This document shows positions 1 through 8,633 of a DNA stretch of 64,000 bases, one piece after another. The stretch is from PALSA-1004 sp963829085 (GTDB lineage: Bacteria; Pseudomonadota; Gammaproteobacteria; Burkholderiales; SG8-41): NCBI GenBank assembly GCA_963829085.1, contig CAWHHJ010000012.1, positions 124,001 through 188,000 on the forward strand, written 5' to 3'. The position numbers and the translations under genes were made by a program. The notes under the pieces are model-generated. The model was given only the letters and a program-made list of their open reading frames with translations, had not been told where the DNA came from and did no database searches. Each line of letters opens with the position of its first letter. Position 1 is the stretch's first letter.

Positions 1-333
1 CAAAGCATCGACCTCACATTCAGTTCTGGAGACGGTCAAAGCTTTCATCTGGCCTCCTCGGTATCGCCGTCCCTCACGAACGATTTCCAGCATCAATTCA
101 CCTATCTCAGCTCCGGCGTGTTCTCACCTTCCATCCTCGGCTCAGTGAGTGGCGTCCAACTTGATGCTTCTAATGCGAACGGTTTCGGGCAGGATGTGAA
201 TCTGAGCTCTCGGTTGGAAGTCACTGCTGCGGTAGGCAGTGTGCCAGAGCCGGCATCAACCGCAATGCTGGTTATAGGGTTGACCCTGCTTGCGGCTTCG
301 CGCCGGCGCAGGCAGGCGGACCGCGTCAATTGA
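1..333 (+). CDS. PEP-CTERM sorted exported protein, C-terminal part
   Basis: The frame is open from base 1 and stops with TGA, so the start lies before the window; about 110 residues are visible. The end carries the three-part PEP-CTERM signal: the motif VPEPAS, a hydrophobic stretch (AMLVIGLTLLAAS) and a basic RRRRQ tail. In this family the signal is recognised by an exosortase in the inner membrane and the protein is sent to the cell surface or matrix. The visible upstream part is Ser/Gly-rich and beta-like, with no recognisable domain. Two further PEP-CTERM proteins lie at 27.5-29.2 kb, and no exosortase gene is in the window. Confidence 0.85.
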   Translation, partial: QSIDLTFSSGDGQSFHLASSVSPSLTNDFQHQFTYLSSGVFSPSILGSVSGVQLDASNANGFGQDVNLSSRLEVTAAVGSVPEPASTAMLVIGLTLLAASRRRRQADRVN

Positions 334-349
334 TTTGATTTGCTGTTCC

Positions 350-365
350 GCCACCGGGGACCCTC
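350..365 (+). repeat. Short dispersed repeat copy A
   Basis: Sixteen bases that match positions 2076-2091 at 15 of 16 places. Both copies are in non-coding DNA. Meaning unknown; probably part of a dispersed intergenic element. Confidence 0.3.
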
Positions 366-422
366 AAGAAATAAGAAATTAAGAGAAATAAAGGGGCCAA
401 GCTCAATTCGTTTGATGCTCAA

Positions 423-557
423 TTAATTTGTCGAAGCGCACGACGCGCAGGTCTGAACGTAATCCAGTTTGAAATTCGACGCCTGCGCAATGCGCTTGCA
501 TCTTTCAATGTCGGCGATCGGAAGCTTTCCTAATTGCTCGCGCGAGTTGGCGCTCAT
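423..557 (-). CDS. Small Cys-containing protein (44 aa)
   Basis: A 44-codon frame starting with ATG and ending with TAA. Its ATG overlaps the TGA of the upstream exported protein (ATGA, 554-557), which suggests translational coupling. It has three cysteines (residue 20, then a CASC pair near the C-terminus) and no signal peptide. I do not recognise a family. The overlap with a convincing neighbour is the main support; without homologues it could still be a chance frame. Confidence 0.45.
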   Translation of the reverse strand: MSANSREQLGKLPIADIERCKRIAQASNFKLDYVQTCASCASTN

Positions 558-796
558 TTAGCTTTCCCCTGCACTCCAGGGCAGAACGACACCGTTCCCT
601 TGTTCTCTACGCAGGCTCGATAACAAGCCTTCTGGTCCGGACACTTCAATTCATCACACCGCTTGTCACAATGAGCCCAGTACACGGCACCGGATGCCAA
701 TAGTGTTTTAGGATTTTGATTTGCACTGCTTTGAGATTGTGCGTAAACGATCGTGGACAGAAACGCGCAAAACGTACCGACCAGCAACTTATGCAT
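554..796 (-). CDS. Exported small cysteine-rich protein
   Basis: About 80 residues with a clear Sec signal peptide (MHKLLVGTFCAFLSTIVYAQ). I chose the ATG at 796 over the one at 811 because GGAAAGG lies six bases before it and the signal peptide then starts properly. The mature part has six cysteines, including two CX3C pairs (CDKRC and CYRAC), so it is probably disulfide-bonded in the periplasm. No family recognised. Its stop overlaps the start of the 44-aa gene downstream, so the two are probably co-translated. Confidence 0.65.
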   Translation of the reverse strand: MHKLLVGTFCAFLSTIVYAQSQSSANQNPKTLLASGAVYWAHCDKRCDELKCPDQKACYRACVENKGTVSFCPGVQGKAK

Positions 797-1049
797 CAAC
801 GACCTTTCCATGGAATTATCAACGCCACGCCGATGGTTACCGTCATGGCGATACGCTACTTCGATTGGATGTGCGTTACCTGAGCGTTCGCGTTTTCTGC
901 GGGAGGACTACTTTCTCCCTCTCCTGATTAACTGGCGCGATCGTCGGTAACAGATGAACTATATATCTGCCCGCACAGCGCATCAATCGAAAGCGAGTTG
1001 TCTGCACCTTGCGCGCCGCGCCGCAGCCAACGACGCGCAGTTCAGCCCA

Positions 1050-1562
1050 TCATTTCTTTTTCGCCTGACCTTCGGCGGAGCACGGATTTTCGGTCGAGCA
1101 ACGATCGCCGATCACGCCGATCGCCTGAATTTCTATCTCGATTCCCGGACGAGCGAAGTTCGTGACGGTGATGAGCGCACTGCCTGGATAGTTGCCGTTC
1201 TGGAACATGTCCTTGCGCATCTCGACAAAGCGATCGCCATAGCGTGATTCCTTGATGAACACCGTCATCTGTACGACGTTAGCCAGGCTGCCGCCGGCAC
1301 GCTTCAACACCTGATCGATCTGTGAGAACACCTGCTTTGTCTGTGCCTCGAAGTTGTTCGAGATATCGCGGTTCTCGTTGTCGCGCGTCGCCGTCTGACC
1401 GGCGACCCACACGATCTTGCCGCCTTCCGTGATGACGCCCGGCGAAAAAGCTCGCGATAACTGAAAGGGCGTCTTTTCCATGTATTCGGCTGCTGATGCC
1501 GCGAACGGCACAGCAAGCGAGACGCAAAGGCCCAATTTGAAAAATCGATTCCAGCGGTTCAT
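1050..1562 (-). CDS. RidA/YjgF/UK114-family protein with signal peptide
   Basis: A 170-residue protein whose residues from about 35 to 155 match the RidA fold. Known members hydrolyse reactive enamine/imine intermediates from PLP enzymes, using a conserved arginine; here it sits in FARPGIEIEIQAIG. Unlike classic cytosolic RidA (about 128 aa), it begins with a Sec signal (LGLCVSLAVPFAASAAE) and ends in a short Cys-containing tail with CSTENPCS. It should therefore act in the periplasm, on an unknown substrate. It appears to be a single-gene unit, with AAGGAGAGAG-type purines just before the ATG. Confidence 0.85.
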   Translation of the reverse strand: MNRWNRFFKLGLCVSLAVPFAASAAEYMEKTPFQLSRAFSPGVITEGGKIVWVAGQTATRDNENRDISNNFEAQTKQVFSQIDQVLKRAGGSLANVVQMTVFIKESRYGDRFVEMRKDMFQNGNYPGSALITVTNFARPGIEIEIQAIGVIGDRCSTENPCSAEGQAKKK

Positions 1563-2301
1563 GACGACTCTCTCCTTCTAACGTTCATGAATGGAGTGCC
1601 ATCCTTGCGGCTCTCCAAAAGAATAGTTTGCCAAATGATTGACGTGTTGCATTCATTGTCCAGCGGGGCGGTGCTTTATACGGCTAACTTTCCTCGCGTA
1701 AGCGCATTATGACGGCGGACGGCGGGATCTTTTTTGATGTTACTGAAAGGCGTCGCTGATTCCTATGCGTGGGTAGGAGTGTGCAGGAACATTAAATAAA
1801 ACATTGTATAGCCTTGCCCTGGCGATGAATCTTCAATAAGCGTTCTTTCCCCTTGAGAACCGCCGAGCAGTCTCAGGCAAGGCCGGTGATTTCGGCGAGG
1901 ACTGTGCGAGCTCTCGCATGTTGGTCGTGTTCTTTCATATATCGAGAGCGAGTTCCGCAGGCGCCGGCCTTGTCGAGAAGCACAGGGACACCAAGAAGTG
2001 GCGGCGAACAGGGCGGCCTTTTATTTGGCTACTTCTGTTTTGGCCGCGCGAAAGAAAGTAGCCAGCTGCCGGTCTGCCACCGGCGACCCTCGATTCCCGC
2101 CTGGGCCGGAATAACAAGGTAAGGTAACGAAGTATCGAGTTCGAGACTGCCGTTGAGTTGATTACACCATCCCAACTCCGTATTGCTCCTGAAAGCGGGA
2201 TGGATACCGCTGAGCGGTTAAATCAAACGGTCTTGATAGTTGCCGCCTGCGCCGAAACAACGACTCTCAAGACTCTGGCCCCATCACGTGCACTCGAAAG
2301 T
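1563..2301. other. Non-coding stretch between RidA-like and Bug genes
   Basis: No frame here has convincing coding character. It holds the hairpin element at 2026-2064 and the second copy of the 16-base repeat at 2076-2091, otherwise nothing recognised. The promoter of the RidA-like gene should lie in its first 100-200 bases. Confidence 0.5.
2026..2064. repeat. Intergenic hairpin element
   Basis: Arms TGGCTACTT and AAGTAGCCA are inverted, and the space between them is also partly complementary (TGTTTT against GAAAGA). It resembles the dispersed GGCTACTTTCTTT-type palindromes common between genes in beta- and gammaproteobacteria. Could be a REP-like element or a transcription-ending hairpin. 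Confidence 0.45.
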
Positions 2302-3276
2302 TCAATCCACCTTCGCCCCGGATTGCTTCACAATCGCCGACCACTTCGGAAGATCATTTTTCAGGAGCGCCGCGAAAGCCGCGGGGCCGGTTTGAATGTC
2401 TCCGCCGCCATCAACCATCTTTTCCTTCACGTCGCGCAGGCGCAGAACCTTCGTGATTTCATCGTTCAAGCGTGCAATCACGGTTTGCGGGGTGCCGGCC
2501 GGTGCCAGCACGCCGAACCACGTGCTCGCTTCGAAGTTTTTGTATCCGGATTCCGCAACCGTCGGCACGTCAGGCAGCGAACTCGATCGTTTCGCGGACG
2601 TCACTGCGATTGCGCGTATATTGCCGCCTTTGATCTGTGGCATCGCCGTCTCGAGGGAGGACATGTAGAAGCTGACGCGACCGCCGATAAGATCCGGCAT
2701 CGCCTGCGCAGCGCCCTTATATGGGACGTGTATGAATTTCACACCCGCGGCGTGTTGCAACATTTCTCCAGCCAGGTGGGCGACCGTGCCGTTGCCGGGA
2801 GATGCGAATACGATTTGATCAGGTTTCGCTTTGGCAGCGGCGATAACACTGCCGAGTGAGTTGAACTGCGACTTCGCGGCGACGGTAACGGCAAGCGGCA
2901 CGCTGGATACGAGCGTAATCGGTGCGAAATCCTTGAGCGAGTCGTACGGTAGCTTGTTGTACAGCGTCGGATTGATCGCGAGATTGCTTGTTTGTCCCAT
3001 CACAAGAGTGTAACCATCGGCCGGCGCTTTCGCGGCCGTATCAAGGCCGATGTTTCCGCCGGCGCCGGGCTTATTGTCCACCACGATCTGCCACCCCAAA
3101 CGCTCGCTCAGCTTGTTCGTCACAATGCGCGACAGAATGTCCGTTCCTCCGCCAGGCGGGAATGGCACGACAAAACGTATGGGCTTGGAAGGATAGGCTT
3201 CTTGAGCAAAGGTCCCCGCGGCATACGGCATACAACAGCATGCCGCAATCGCGGCCAGTTGAAGGGTCCGTTTCAT
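2302..3276 (-). CDS. Bug/TctC-family periplasmic solute-binding protein
   Basis: A 324-residue protein with a Sec signal peptide ending near TFAQ and then the family signature: YPSKPIRFVVPFPPGGGTD, a PADGYTL segment near residue 85, HVPYKGAA near 180 and LAPAGTP near 255. Bug proteins bind carboxylates, amino acids or related solutes for tripartite tricarboxylate transporters. The start is supported by AAGGAAAG before ATG. It is the last gene of a set, 13 bases after the hydroxyacid dehydrogenase, which suggests that its ligand is a hydroxy- or oxo-acid used by those enzymes. No permease gene accompanies it. Confidence 0.92.
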   Translation of the reverse strand: MKRTLQLAAIAACCCMPYAAGTFAQEAYPSKPIRFVVPFPPGGGTDILSRIVTNKLSERLGWQIVVDNKPGAGGNIGLDTAAKAPADGYTLVMGQTSNLAINPTLYNKLPYDSLKDFAPITLVSSVPLAVTVAAKSQFNSLGSVIAAAKAKPDQIVFASPGNGTVAHLAGEMLQHAAGVKFIHVPYKGAAQAMPDLIGGRVSFYMSSLETAMPQIKGGNIRAIAVTSAKRSSSLPDVPTVAESGYKNFEASTWFGVLAPAGTPQTVIARLNDEITKVLRLRDVKEKMVDGGGDIQTGPAAFAALLKNDLPKWSAIVKQSGAKVD

Positions 3277-3289
3277 TGCTTTCCTTATC

Positions 3290-4237
3290 TCAGTTAGATA
3301 CTGCCGTCTGAATTGCGAGCGTCTCCACGATGTTGCGCGCGGCGCCTACACCCATCTTCGTATAGGCCGCTGACGTCACGCCGCCGATGTGGGGCGACAG
3401 CGTGATTCCAGGCACGCCGCGCAAAACATGATCGGCGGACGGTGGCTCGGCAGCGAAGGTGTCAAGGCCGGCGGCACGCAGCTTGCCGCTTTTCAATGCG
3501 TCGAGCATCGCCGCATCGTCGATGAGTCCGCCGCGCGCGGTGTTCACCAGTACGGCGCCCGTGCGCATCCGAGCGAACGCGTTGCGGTCGAGAAATCCTT
3601 TATTGCTTGCAGTGAGCGGACAGTGCAAAGAGAGCACGTCCGAGTTCGATAACACATCGTCCAAGGTCTGCAGAACGGTGCCTGCGGGAGAAGATTTGAC
3701 GTAGGGATCGAACACTATAACGCGCATTCCCATAGCGATACCTATGGCGGCAACGCGCGCACCTATCGCGCCAAGACCGATGAGCCCCAGCGTCAGCCCG
3801 TCGAGCTCGAGACTTTTATGAGTCGCCTTGTCCCAATGGCCGGCGTGCATACGGTCGTTTAGTTCGGTCACCGACTTCGCGCATGCGAGAATCAGCGCCC
3901 ACGTGTGCTCAGCCACCGCAGCGGCATTCGCCCCGGTGGCGGCCTTCACGGCGATGCCCCGCGACGAAGCAGTATCCACGTCGATCGTGTCGATGCCGCT
4001 GCCATGTTTCGAGATCACTTTCAAGTTTGAGCAGGCGGTAATGATGCGCGCGGTGATTCGGCCGTAGCGCACGATGATGGCGACCGGATCATGAGCCTGG
4101 CACAAACGCACAAGATCGTCTTCGGTAGGAGCACGGCCGGCGTAGACGAGCTCGAACTCGCCGAGAATCGCCTGGGCTTCCGGCGCGAGGTCTGCGCCGG
4201 TCACTAGAACGATCGGCTTGGAAGAATCCGCGCTCAC
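3290..4237 (-). CDS. NAD-dependent D-2-hydroxyacid dehydrogenase family protein
   Basis: 315 residues, normal for the family of phosphoglycerate, hydroxypyruvate and D-lactate dehydrogenases. The nucleotide-binding loop GLGAIG is at residues 154-159. The catalytic Arg (R235 in NTARGG), Glu (E264) and His (H283 in SPHIGG) are all present, so it should be active in reducing a 2-oxoacid or oxidising a 2-hydroxyacid. There is no C-terminal ACT domain, which argues against feedback-controlled SerA. Its ATG overlaps the stop of the RraA-like gene (4234-4237) and a Bug gene follows, so it probably belongs to a catabolic unit for a hydroxyacid. The exact substrate cannot be read from sequence. Confidence 0.9.
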   Translation of the reverse strand: MSADSSKPIVLVTGADLAPEAQAILGEFELVYAGRAPTEDDLVRLCQAHDPVAIIVRYGRITARIITACSNLKVISKHGSGIDTIDVDTASSRGIAVKAATGANAAAVAEHTWALILACAKSVTELNDRMHAGHWDKATHKSLELDGLTLGLIGLGAIGARVAAIGIAMGMRVIVFDPYVKSSPAGTVLQTLDDVLSNSDVLSLHCPLTASNKGFLDRNAFARMRTGAVLVNTARGGLIDDAAMLDALKSGKLRAAGLDTFAAEPPSADHVLRGVPGITLSPHIGGVTSAAYTKMGVGAARNIVETLAIQTAVSN

Positions 4238-4929
4238 CGCGCTTCCTCATCCATCATGACGTCGGCCTCCTTCAACGCCGGCGTAAGCCAGGACGGCGTG
4301 AGGTTCTCACGGCGGGCGATGCTTTTCAAACGCTTGCTTTCATCGGCGACTTTCCTGCGGCCGAGCTCGATCGTTTCGGCTACGCGTTCGCGCTCGATGA
4401 CCACGACCCCGTCCGCATCGCCCAGCACGAGATCGCCAGGATTGACTGTGATGCCGCCGACCGAGATTGGATGATTGACGCGCCCCGAGACGCGCTTGGT
4501 CGGTCCGCAAGGATTGAAACCGAACGAGAACACCGGAAAGCCCTTTGTGCGCAGCGCTTCGACATCGCGCACCGCGGCATCGAGCACCATTCCGGCGACC
4601 CCGATCGCCATCGCCTGGCTCACCATGATTTCGCCGATAAGCGCGCAGGTCTGATCGGCCTTGCCATCGACGATGATGACATCTCCCGGGCGCGCGATCG
4701 CGAGCGCTGCATGAATCATGAGATTGTCCCCAGGCCTTACTTCGACGGTCAGTGCAGGTCCTGCAACTTTCATGGCAGGCGAGAGAGCTGCGATGCGGCC
4801 GCTCAGCGTGCTTCGCCGTCCGTACACGTCGGCGAGTATTGCAGCAGGCAGCGTTGCGGCCTCGCGCACGAGCTCAGCGCTCACGCGTGGATATTGACGG
4901 CGAATCTCTGCAACGCGAGTGGTGCTCAT
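4234..4929 (-). CDS. RraA-like / HMG-CHA aldolase family protein
   Basis: 231 residues of the RraA fold. Class II members of this superfamily cleave 4-hydroxy-4-methyl-2-oxoglutarate or 4-carboxy-4-hydroxy-2-oxoadipate to pyruvate plus an oxoacid, or decarboxylate oxaloacetate. Residues expected for pyruvate and metal binding are present: GE at 99-100, and D117, R121 and D122 in LDAAVRD. This separates it from RraA proper, which lacks some of them. It is first in the gene set, with AGGAGGAG eleven to eighteen bases before the ATG, and overlaps the dehydrogenase by four bases. A role in cleaving a hydroxy-oxoacid is inferred. Confidence 0.85.
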   Translation of the reverse strand: MSTTRVAEIRRQYPRVSAELVREAATLPAAILADVYGRRSTLSGRIAALSPAMKVAGPALTVEVRPGDNLMIHAALAIARPGDVIIVDGKADQTCALIGEIMVSQAMAIGVAGMVLDAAVRDVEALRTKGFPVFSFGFNPCGPTKRVSGRVNHPISVGGITVNPGDLVLGDADGVVVIERERVAETIELGRRKVADESKRLKSIARRENLTPSWLTPALKEADVMMDEEAR

Positions 4930-4998
4930 GGGCCAACTCCTCCTGTCTTGAAAAAAGTGGCCGGACTATAGAACTCGTGCGTTGTGGTCCGCAACGGT

Positions 4999-5015
4999 GT
5001 TTCGTACAATGAAAC
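4999..5015. promoter_or_regulatory. Possible IclR operator
   Basis: Inverted repeat GTTTC-N7-GAAAC immediately before the IclR-type gene, in the divergent region shared with the RraA-like gene. IclR regulators usually bind such sites next to their own gene. Short arms, so only suggestive. Confidence 0.3.
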
Positions 5016-5016
5016 G

Positions 5017-5754
5017 ATGGCTCAAGCCGCCGGCGCTGTCCTCACTGTCATTGCAGTCACTCGCGCACTCGCCATACTCGACGCATTCAAGCCGGGAGAG
5101 ATTGACCTCACGCTTGGCGAACTTGCGCGACGCACGCGATTGCACAAGACCACGGTATTGCGCATTGCGCGCACGCTCGGCGCCGTGCGTTACCTGGTGC
5201 AGATGCCGGCAGGCTCTTGGCGGCTCGGCCCCGCTGCTGGGTGGCTCGGTGCGCGCTACCACCGGCGGTTTGACGAGGCGGTGATTATCGAGCCAATGTT
5301 GCGCGATCTAACGCGCAAGACACGCGAGAGTGCGGCCTTCTATGTCCGCGAAGGAGATTCGCGCATTTGCGTGGTGCGCGTTGACGGCCCCCGTCCCATT
5401 CGATATCACGCGCGGCTCGGTGAAGTGCTGCCGCTTCACAGGGGAGCACCCGGACGTGTGCTGCTCGCGTATTCCGGAGAACCCGGCGAGCCTTACGAAT
5501 CGATCCGGCGCACCGGTGTTCAGTCCACTTTTGGAGAACGCGATCCTGCCGTCGGCAGCGTTGCAGCACCTGTGTTCGGAGAGAATTGCGTGCTGATCGG
5601 CGTCGTCGCCGTGACCGGCCCGATCGACCGGTTTACGCGAAAAGCAGCCGAACAGCATGCTCGCATGGTCAAGCTTGCAGCATCGCGCCTCACCTCTGAA
5701 TTGGGCGGACGCATACTCACCGTGCGGCGCTCGAAGTTGATGAACGCACGTTAA
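5017..5754 (+). CDS. IclR-family transcriptional regulator
   Basis: About 245 residues. An N-terminal winged helix-turn-helix (residues 10-65, with LTLGELARRTRLHKTTVLRI) precedes the IclR ligand-binding domain, with the typical LHRGAPGRVLLA segment and a C-terminal SVAAPVF region. A GTG at 4984 is also in frame, but the ATG at 5017 fits the usual N-terminal length and leaves the palindrome at 4999-5015 outside the gene. It is divergent from the RraA/dehydrogenase/Bug set and very probably controls it in response to a pathway intermediate, as is common for IclR members. Confidence 0.9.
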   Translation: MAQAAGAVLTVIAVTRALAILDAFKPGEIDLTLGELARRTRLHKTTVLRIARTLGAVRYLVQMPAGSWRLGPAAGWLGARYHRRFDEAVIIEPMLRDLTRKTRESAAFYVREGDSRICVVRVDGPRPIRYHARLGEVLPLHRGAPGRVLLAYSGEPGEPYESIRRTGVQSTFGERDPAVGSVAAPVFGENCVLIGVVAVTGPIDRFTRKAAEQHARMVKLAASRLTSELGGRILTVRRSKLMNAR

Positions 5755-5882
5755 GCTGTGCAGCTGCCGCGCGACTAAACGAGCGCGCGCCGAGGACTTC
5801 GCTCGCGACTTAGAGCGCTTGATCGCTTAACGCCGGATTTGTTCAAGAGTGTGCTAATGGGCGTGAAACATCGAAGTGACAA

Positions 5883-7397
5883 TTACAGCCGCCGACAGCG
5901 CGCTCCGCTGCGTCCATCCCGTTCATCCGCGGTCTTGCCGTCGCGCACGGCACAAGTTGCCGTGTCATTCCTGACGTTCGCATCCTTCCAATCAGACTCT
6001 GCTTTCGGCGGCGGCTGCACATCCGCCTGGACGAAATAGTCTTTAATCGGAGGAGCGGCGGTTCTCGCGCGCACTACGGCTGTTTCGCCTTGCGCCACAC
6101 TCGGAAGCGGCGCCTTGAAACCGAACGGCGCAAGCGCGTCGTCGAGCGGCATCACCGTTAGAAGAAGAAAACCGGCCGCCGACTTTGCCTGGCCCGGGTT
6201 CGATACGCGCACGACGAACGAATAGGCGCACTCGCCCTGCTTGCATGAATGCTGTTCATGCGCGATCTCTTCCACTTTGAGATCCGCTATGTCGCCTTCG
6301 TTGACTGCGACGTAAGGCGGATTGGCGGCGGAAAACGGCGGCGGCTTGGCCGAACGGTTAGCGCGCGCATCGACGGAAAGGCGTGGATAGATCGGCTCGC
6401 CCAATTCGAGACGATTCGCTAGATACTCCGGCAAGAACGCACTCTTGCATTCATTCGAAACGGAGGTCTTCGACGGCTGCAAGCCAAACGCCGCCGCCTG
6501 ACCGGAAAGCACTTCATAGAGCCAGGCAGCAATGACTTCATGATTGCAATCCATACGCACGTCATCGTCGAGGGGCTTGGTCTCCCGGTTATGCAGCCTC
6601 TGCGCCAGCTCGTCGAGATCCCTTGCGTGAATCAATTCCGCACCGGCTTTCGACTGGTTCATGAGCTTGTGCGAATCGCGCAGATAGCGCCGCGTCGCGT
6701 CGAACGCGCTCATCAGATCGCTGACGGCCCGCACCGCTGGATGATCGGGATTCGTCCGGTCGCCGCGAAAGAGCTTGCGGAAAATATCTTTGGCGCCATC
6801 TTTAGCATGCCCGTAGCAATTGCCCGGATAAGTATCCTTGGTTAGCTTCGGACAGCGACCGCCATAACCGTTGTGCGAATACGAATCCTGGATGCAATGC
6901 ACGGCGACGCCGATCGCGACCAGCGAGTCGACTCGCGGCGGTGTGCCCGCAGTCTCGGTCTTAACGACGCGGGCGGCGTCGTCCATGCGGCCCTTCACAG
7001 TGTTGCCCACGCCGGCATTAATCTCGCTGCGCTGATCGGGGACTTCACTGAAACAGTGATAACGAAAATTCTTGTGCGACTGGTGGATAGGCCCGCGTGC
7101 GTAAAACGGCTCGCCGTTGATAGTCTTCGGCTCGATCGCGATCACGTCGAATTCAAGCGCGGCGATCGTTGACCTGTTTTCATCAACGCCTTGCGCCGCG
7201 CTCGCGATCACCCGTGCTTCGTCCAGCGACCAGCCTTCACCGATAGCAATCGCGAGCGTCGCTGAGTAATGGATGTCTCTTTCGTAGGTATACCCGGTGG
7301 CGGTCCACATCAGCGCCGAGGCGATGATGACCGATGCTAATAAGGCGAATCGGCTGTTTCGCGTGCCGGGATGGGTCGTGTCGTTCTGGAGGATCAC
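5883..7397 (-). CDS. Exported protein with S1/P1 nuclease- or PLC-like HxxxDxxxH motif
   Basis: 504 residues with one N-terminal membrane or signal segment (FALLASVIIASALMW, residues 17-31). The middle part resembles the all-helical zinc phospholipase C / S1-P1 nuclease fold: HQSHKNFRYH near residue 105 and HCIQDSYSH near 167, the latter giving the metal-binding spacing HxxxDxxxH. The last 130 residues look like a beta-sandwich of CARDB type (VVRVSNPGQAKSAAGFLLLTV). Known fold relatives cut phosphodiester bonds using three zinc ions, but the true substrate here is not known and it may not be an enzyme. It stands alone between an IclR gene and a Bug gene. Confidence 0.6.
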   Translation of the reverse strand: MILQNDTTHPGTRNSRFALLASVIIASALMWTATGYTYERDIHYSATLAIAIGEGWSLDEARVIASAAQGVDENRSTIAALEFDVIAIEPKTINGEPFYARGPIHQSHKNFRYHCFSEVPDQRSEINAGVGNTVKGRMDDAARVVKTETAGTPPRVDSLVAIGVAVHCIQDSYSHNGYGGRCPKLTKDTYPGNCYGHAKDGAKDIFRKLFRGDRTNPDHPAVRAVSDLMSAFDATRRYLRDSHKLMNQSKAGAELIHARDLDELAQRLHNRETKPLDDDVRMDCNHEVIAAWLYEVLSGQAAAFGLQPSKTSVSNECKSAFLPEYLANRLELGEPIYPRLSVDARANRSAKPPPFSAANPPYVAVNEGDIADLKVEEIAHEQHSCKQGECAYSFVVRVSNPGQAKSAAGFLLLTVMPLDDALAPFGFKAPLPSVAQGETAVVRARTAAPPIKDYFVQADVQPPPKAESDWKDANVRNDTATCAVRDGKTADERDGRSGARCRRL

Positions 7398-7569
7398 GGG
7401 CAGGATTCGCCATTCGGCAGCAAGGACTTGAGCCTATCACCAAGCCGTCTCCATCGCTGTCAGAGGATGAATCGAATTCTTGAAGATGCGGGGTCTATGT
7501 GCAGCGCAGCTGGACACGCTAATGACACATGCTCGCGGGTGCCGTGAGTTCTTGATTAAACTTCCCCGG

Positions 7570-8535
7570 ATGTCGCTCAATCTCGAACTGGTGCTCATAG
7601 CTCTAAGCGCAGCGCTGATAAACGTTGCCTCCGCTGCTGATTATCCGACCAAGCCGGTTCGATTGGTGGTGCCGCAACCGCCGGGCGGCGGTTCAGATCT
7701 CATCGCGCGAATGCTCGTGCAAGGACTGGGCGCCCGGTTGGGACGTGAGATCGTCGTGGACAATCGCGGCGGCGCCGGCGGCATCGTTGGCACGGAGCTT
7801 GTTGCGAAATCACCCGCCGACGGTTATACGCTGCTCCTTGGCTATACCGGCAGCCTGACGATCAATCCGAACATCTATAAACATTTGCCGTATCGTCCGC
7901 TCGAGGACTTCGATCCGATCAGTCTCGCGGCCGCAAGCCCATTTCTGATGGTCGTGCATCCGTCATTGCGCGTAGCGACGCTCGCTGAACTCGTTGCTCT
8001 CGCAAAAAGCGGATCGGCTTCACTTAACTACAGCTCGCCGGGAAACGGCTCGCTGCATCAACTCGCGATGGAATGGTTCAAATGCTCAACCGGCGCGATG
8101 CTTATTCACGTGCCTTATAAGGGCTCGCAGTCGATCAATGCGGTGATCGCGGGCGAAGTATCCGTCACATTTGCGAGCGTTGTCGGCATGCTGCCGCATG
8201 TGAAATCAGGTCGTGTGAAGGCAATCGCCATCACCAGCAGGGAACGCTTTCGGCTCGTCCCGGAATTGCCGACGGTGGCGGAGTCCGGCGTGCCGGGTTT
8301 CGAAGCGACGAACTGGTTCGGCATTCTTGCGCCGCACGGGTACTTCGCGAGCGATCGTCACGACAATCGGATCCAATGTTGCCGGTCAGATGAAATCTGC
8401 TGATGTGAAAGACCGTTTCCTTAACGACGGTGCCGAGCCCATCGGCGGCACCGCGGACGAATTTACGGCGTTGATCAGGCAGAGCTGGCGCGCTGGGCCT
8501 CGGTAATCAGAATGTCCGGCGCGAAAGTAGATTAG
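7570..8535 (+). pseudogene. Bug/TctC-family binding protein, two frame disruptions
   Basis: From the ATG at 7570 the frame encodes a signal peptide ending VASAAD and a normal Bug domain with VPQPPGGGSDL, SPADGYTLLLGY and IHVPYKGS. At about 8334, after WFGILAP, the conserved end moves to the +1 frame (GTSRAIVTTIGSN...). At about 8482 it moves back (ELARWASVIRMSGAKVD) and ends at 8535. With one inserted and one missing base corrected, the protein is 321 residues, exactly family length. The unedited frame stops at 8403. Either sequence error or a very recent pseudogene; I favour sequence error. Confidence 0.8.
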
Positions 8536-8633
8536 CGATACAGATGCGAATGAAGGAATCGCAACCGCAGCGTTCTGATCCAGATTTGGAACGCGGCGTG
8601 AGAGCGAAATTTCGCATGACGCACAGGCGGCTC

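Noticed and set aside
8401..8403. TGA after ...CRSDEIC in the first disrupted Bug gene as selenocysteine
   Set aside because: Sequence before it is already out of the family frame; it is a frameshift by-product.
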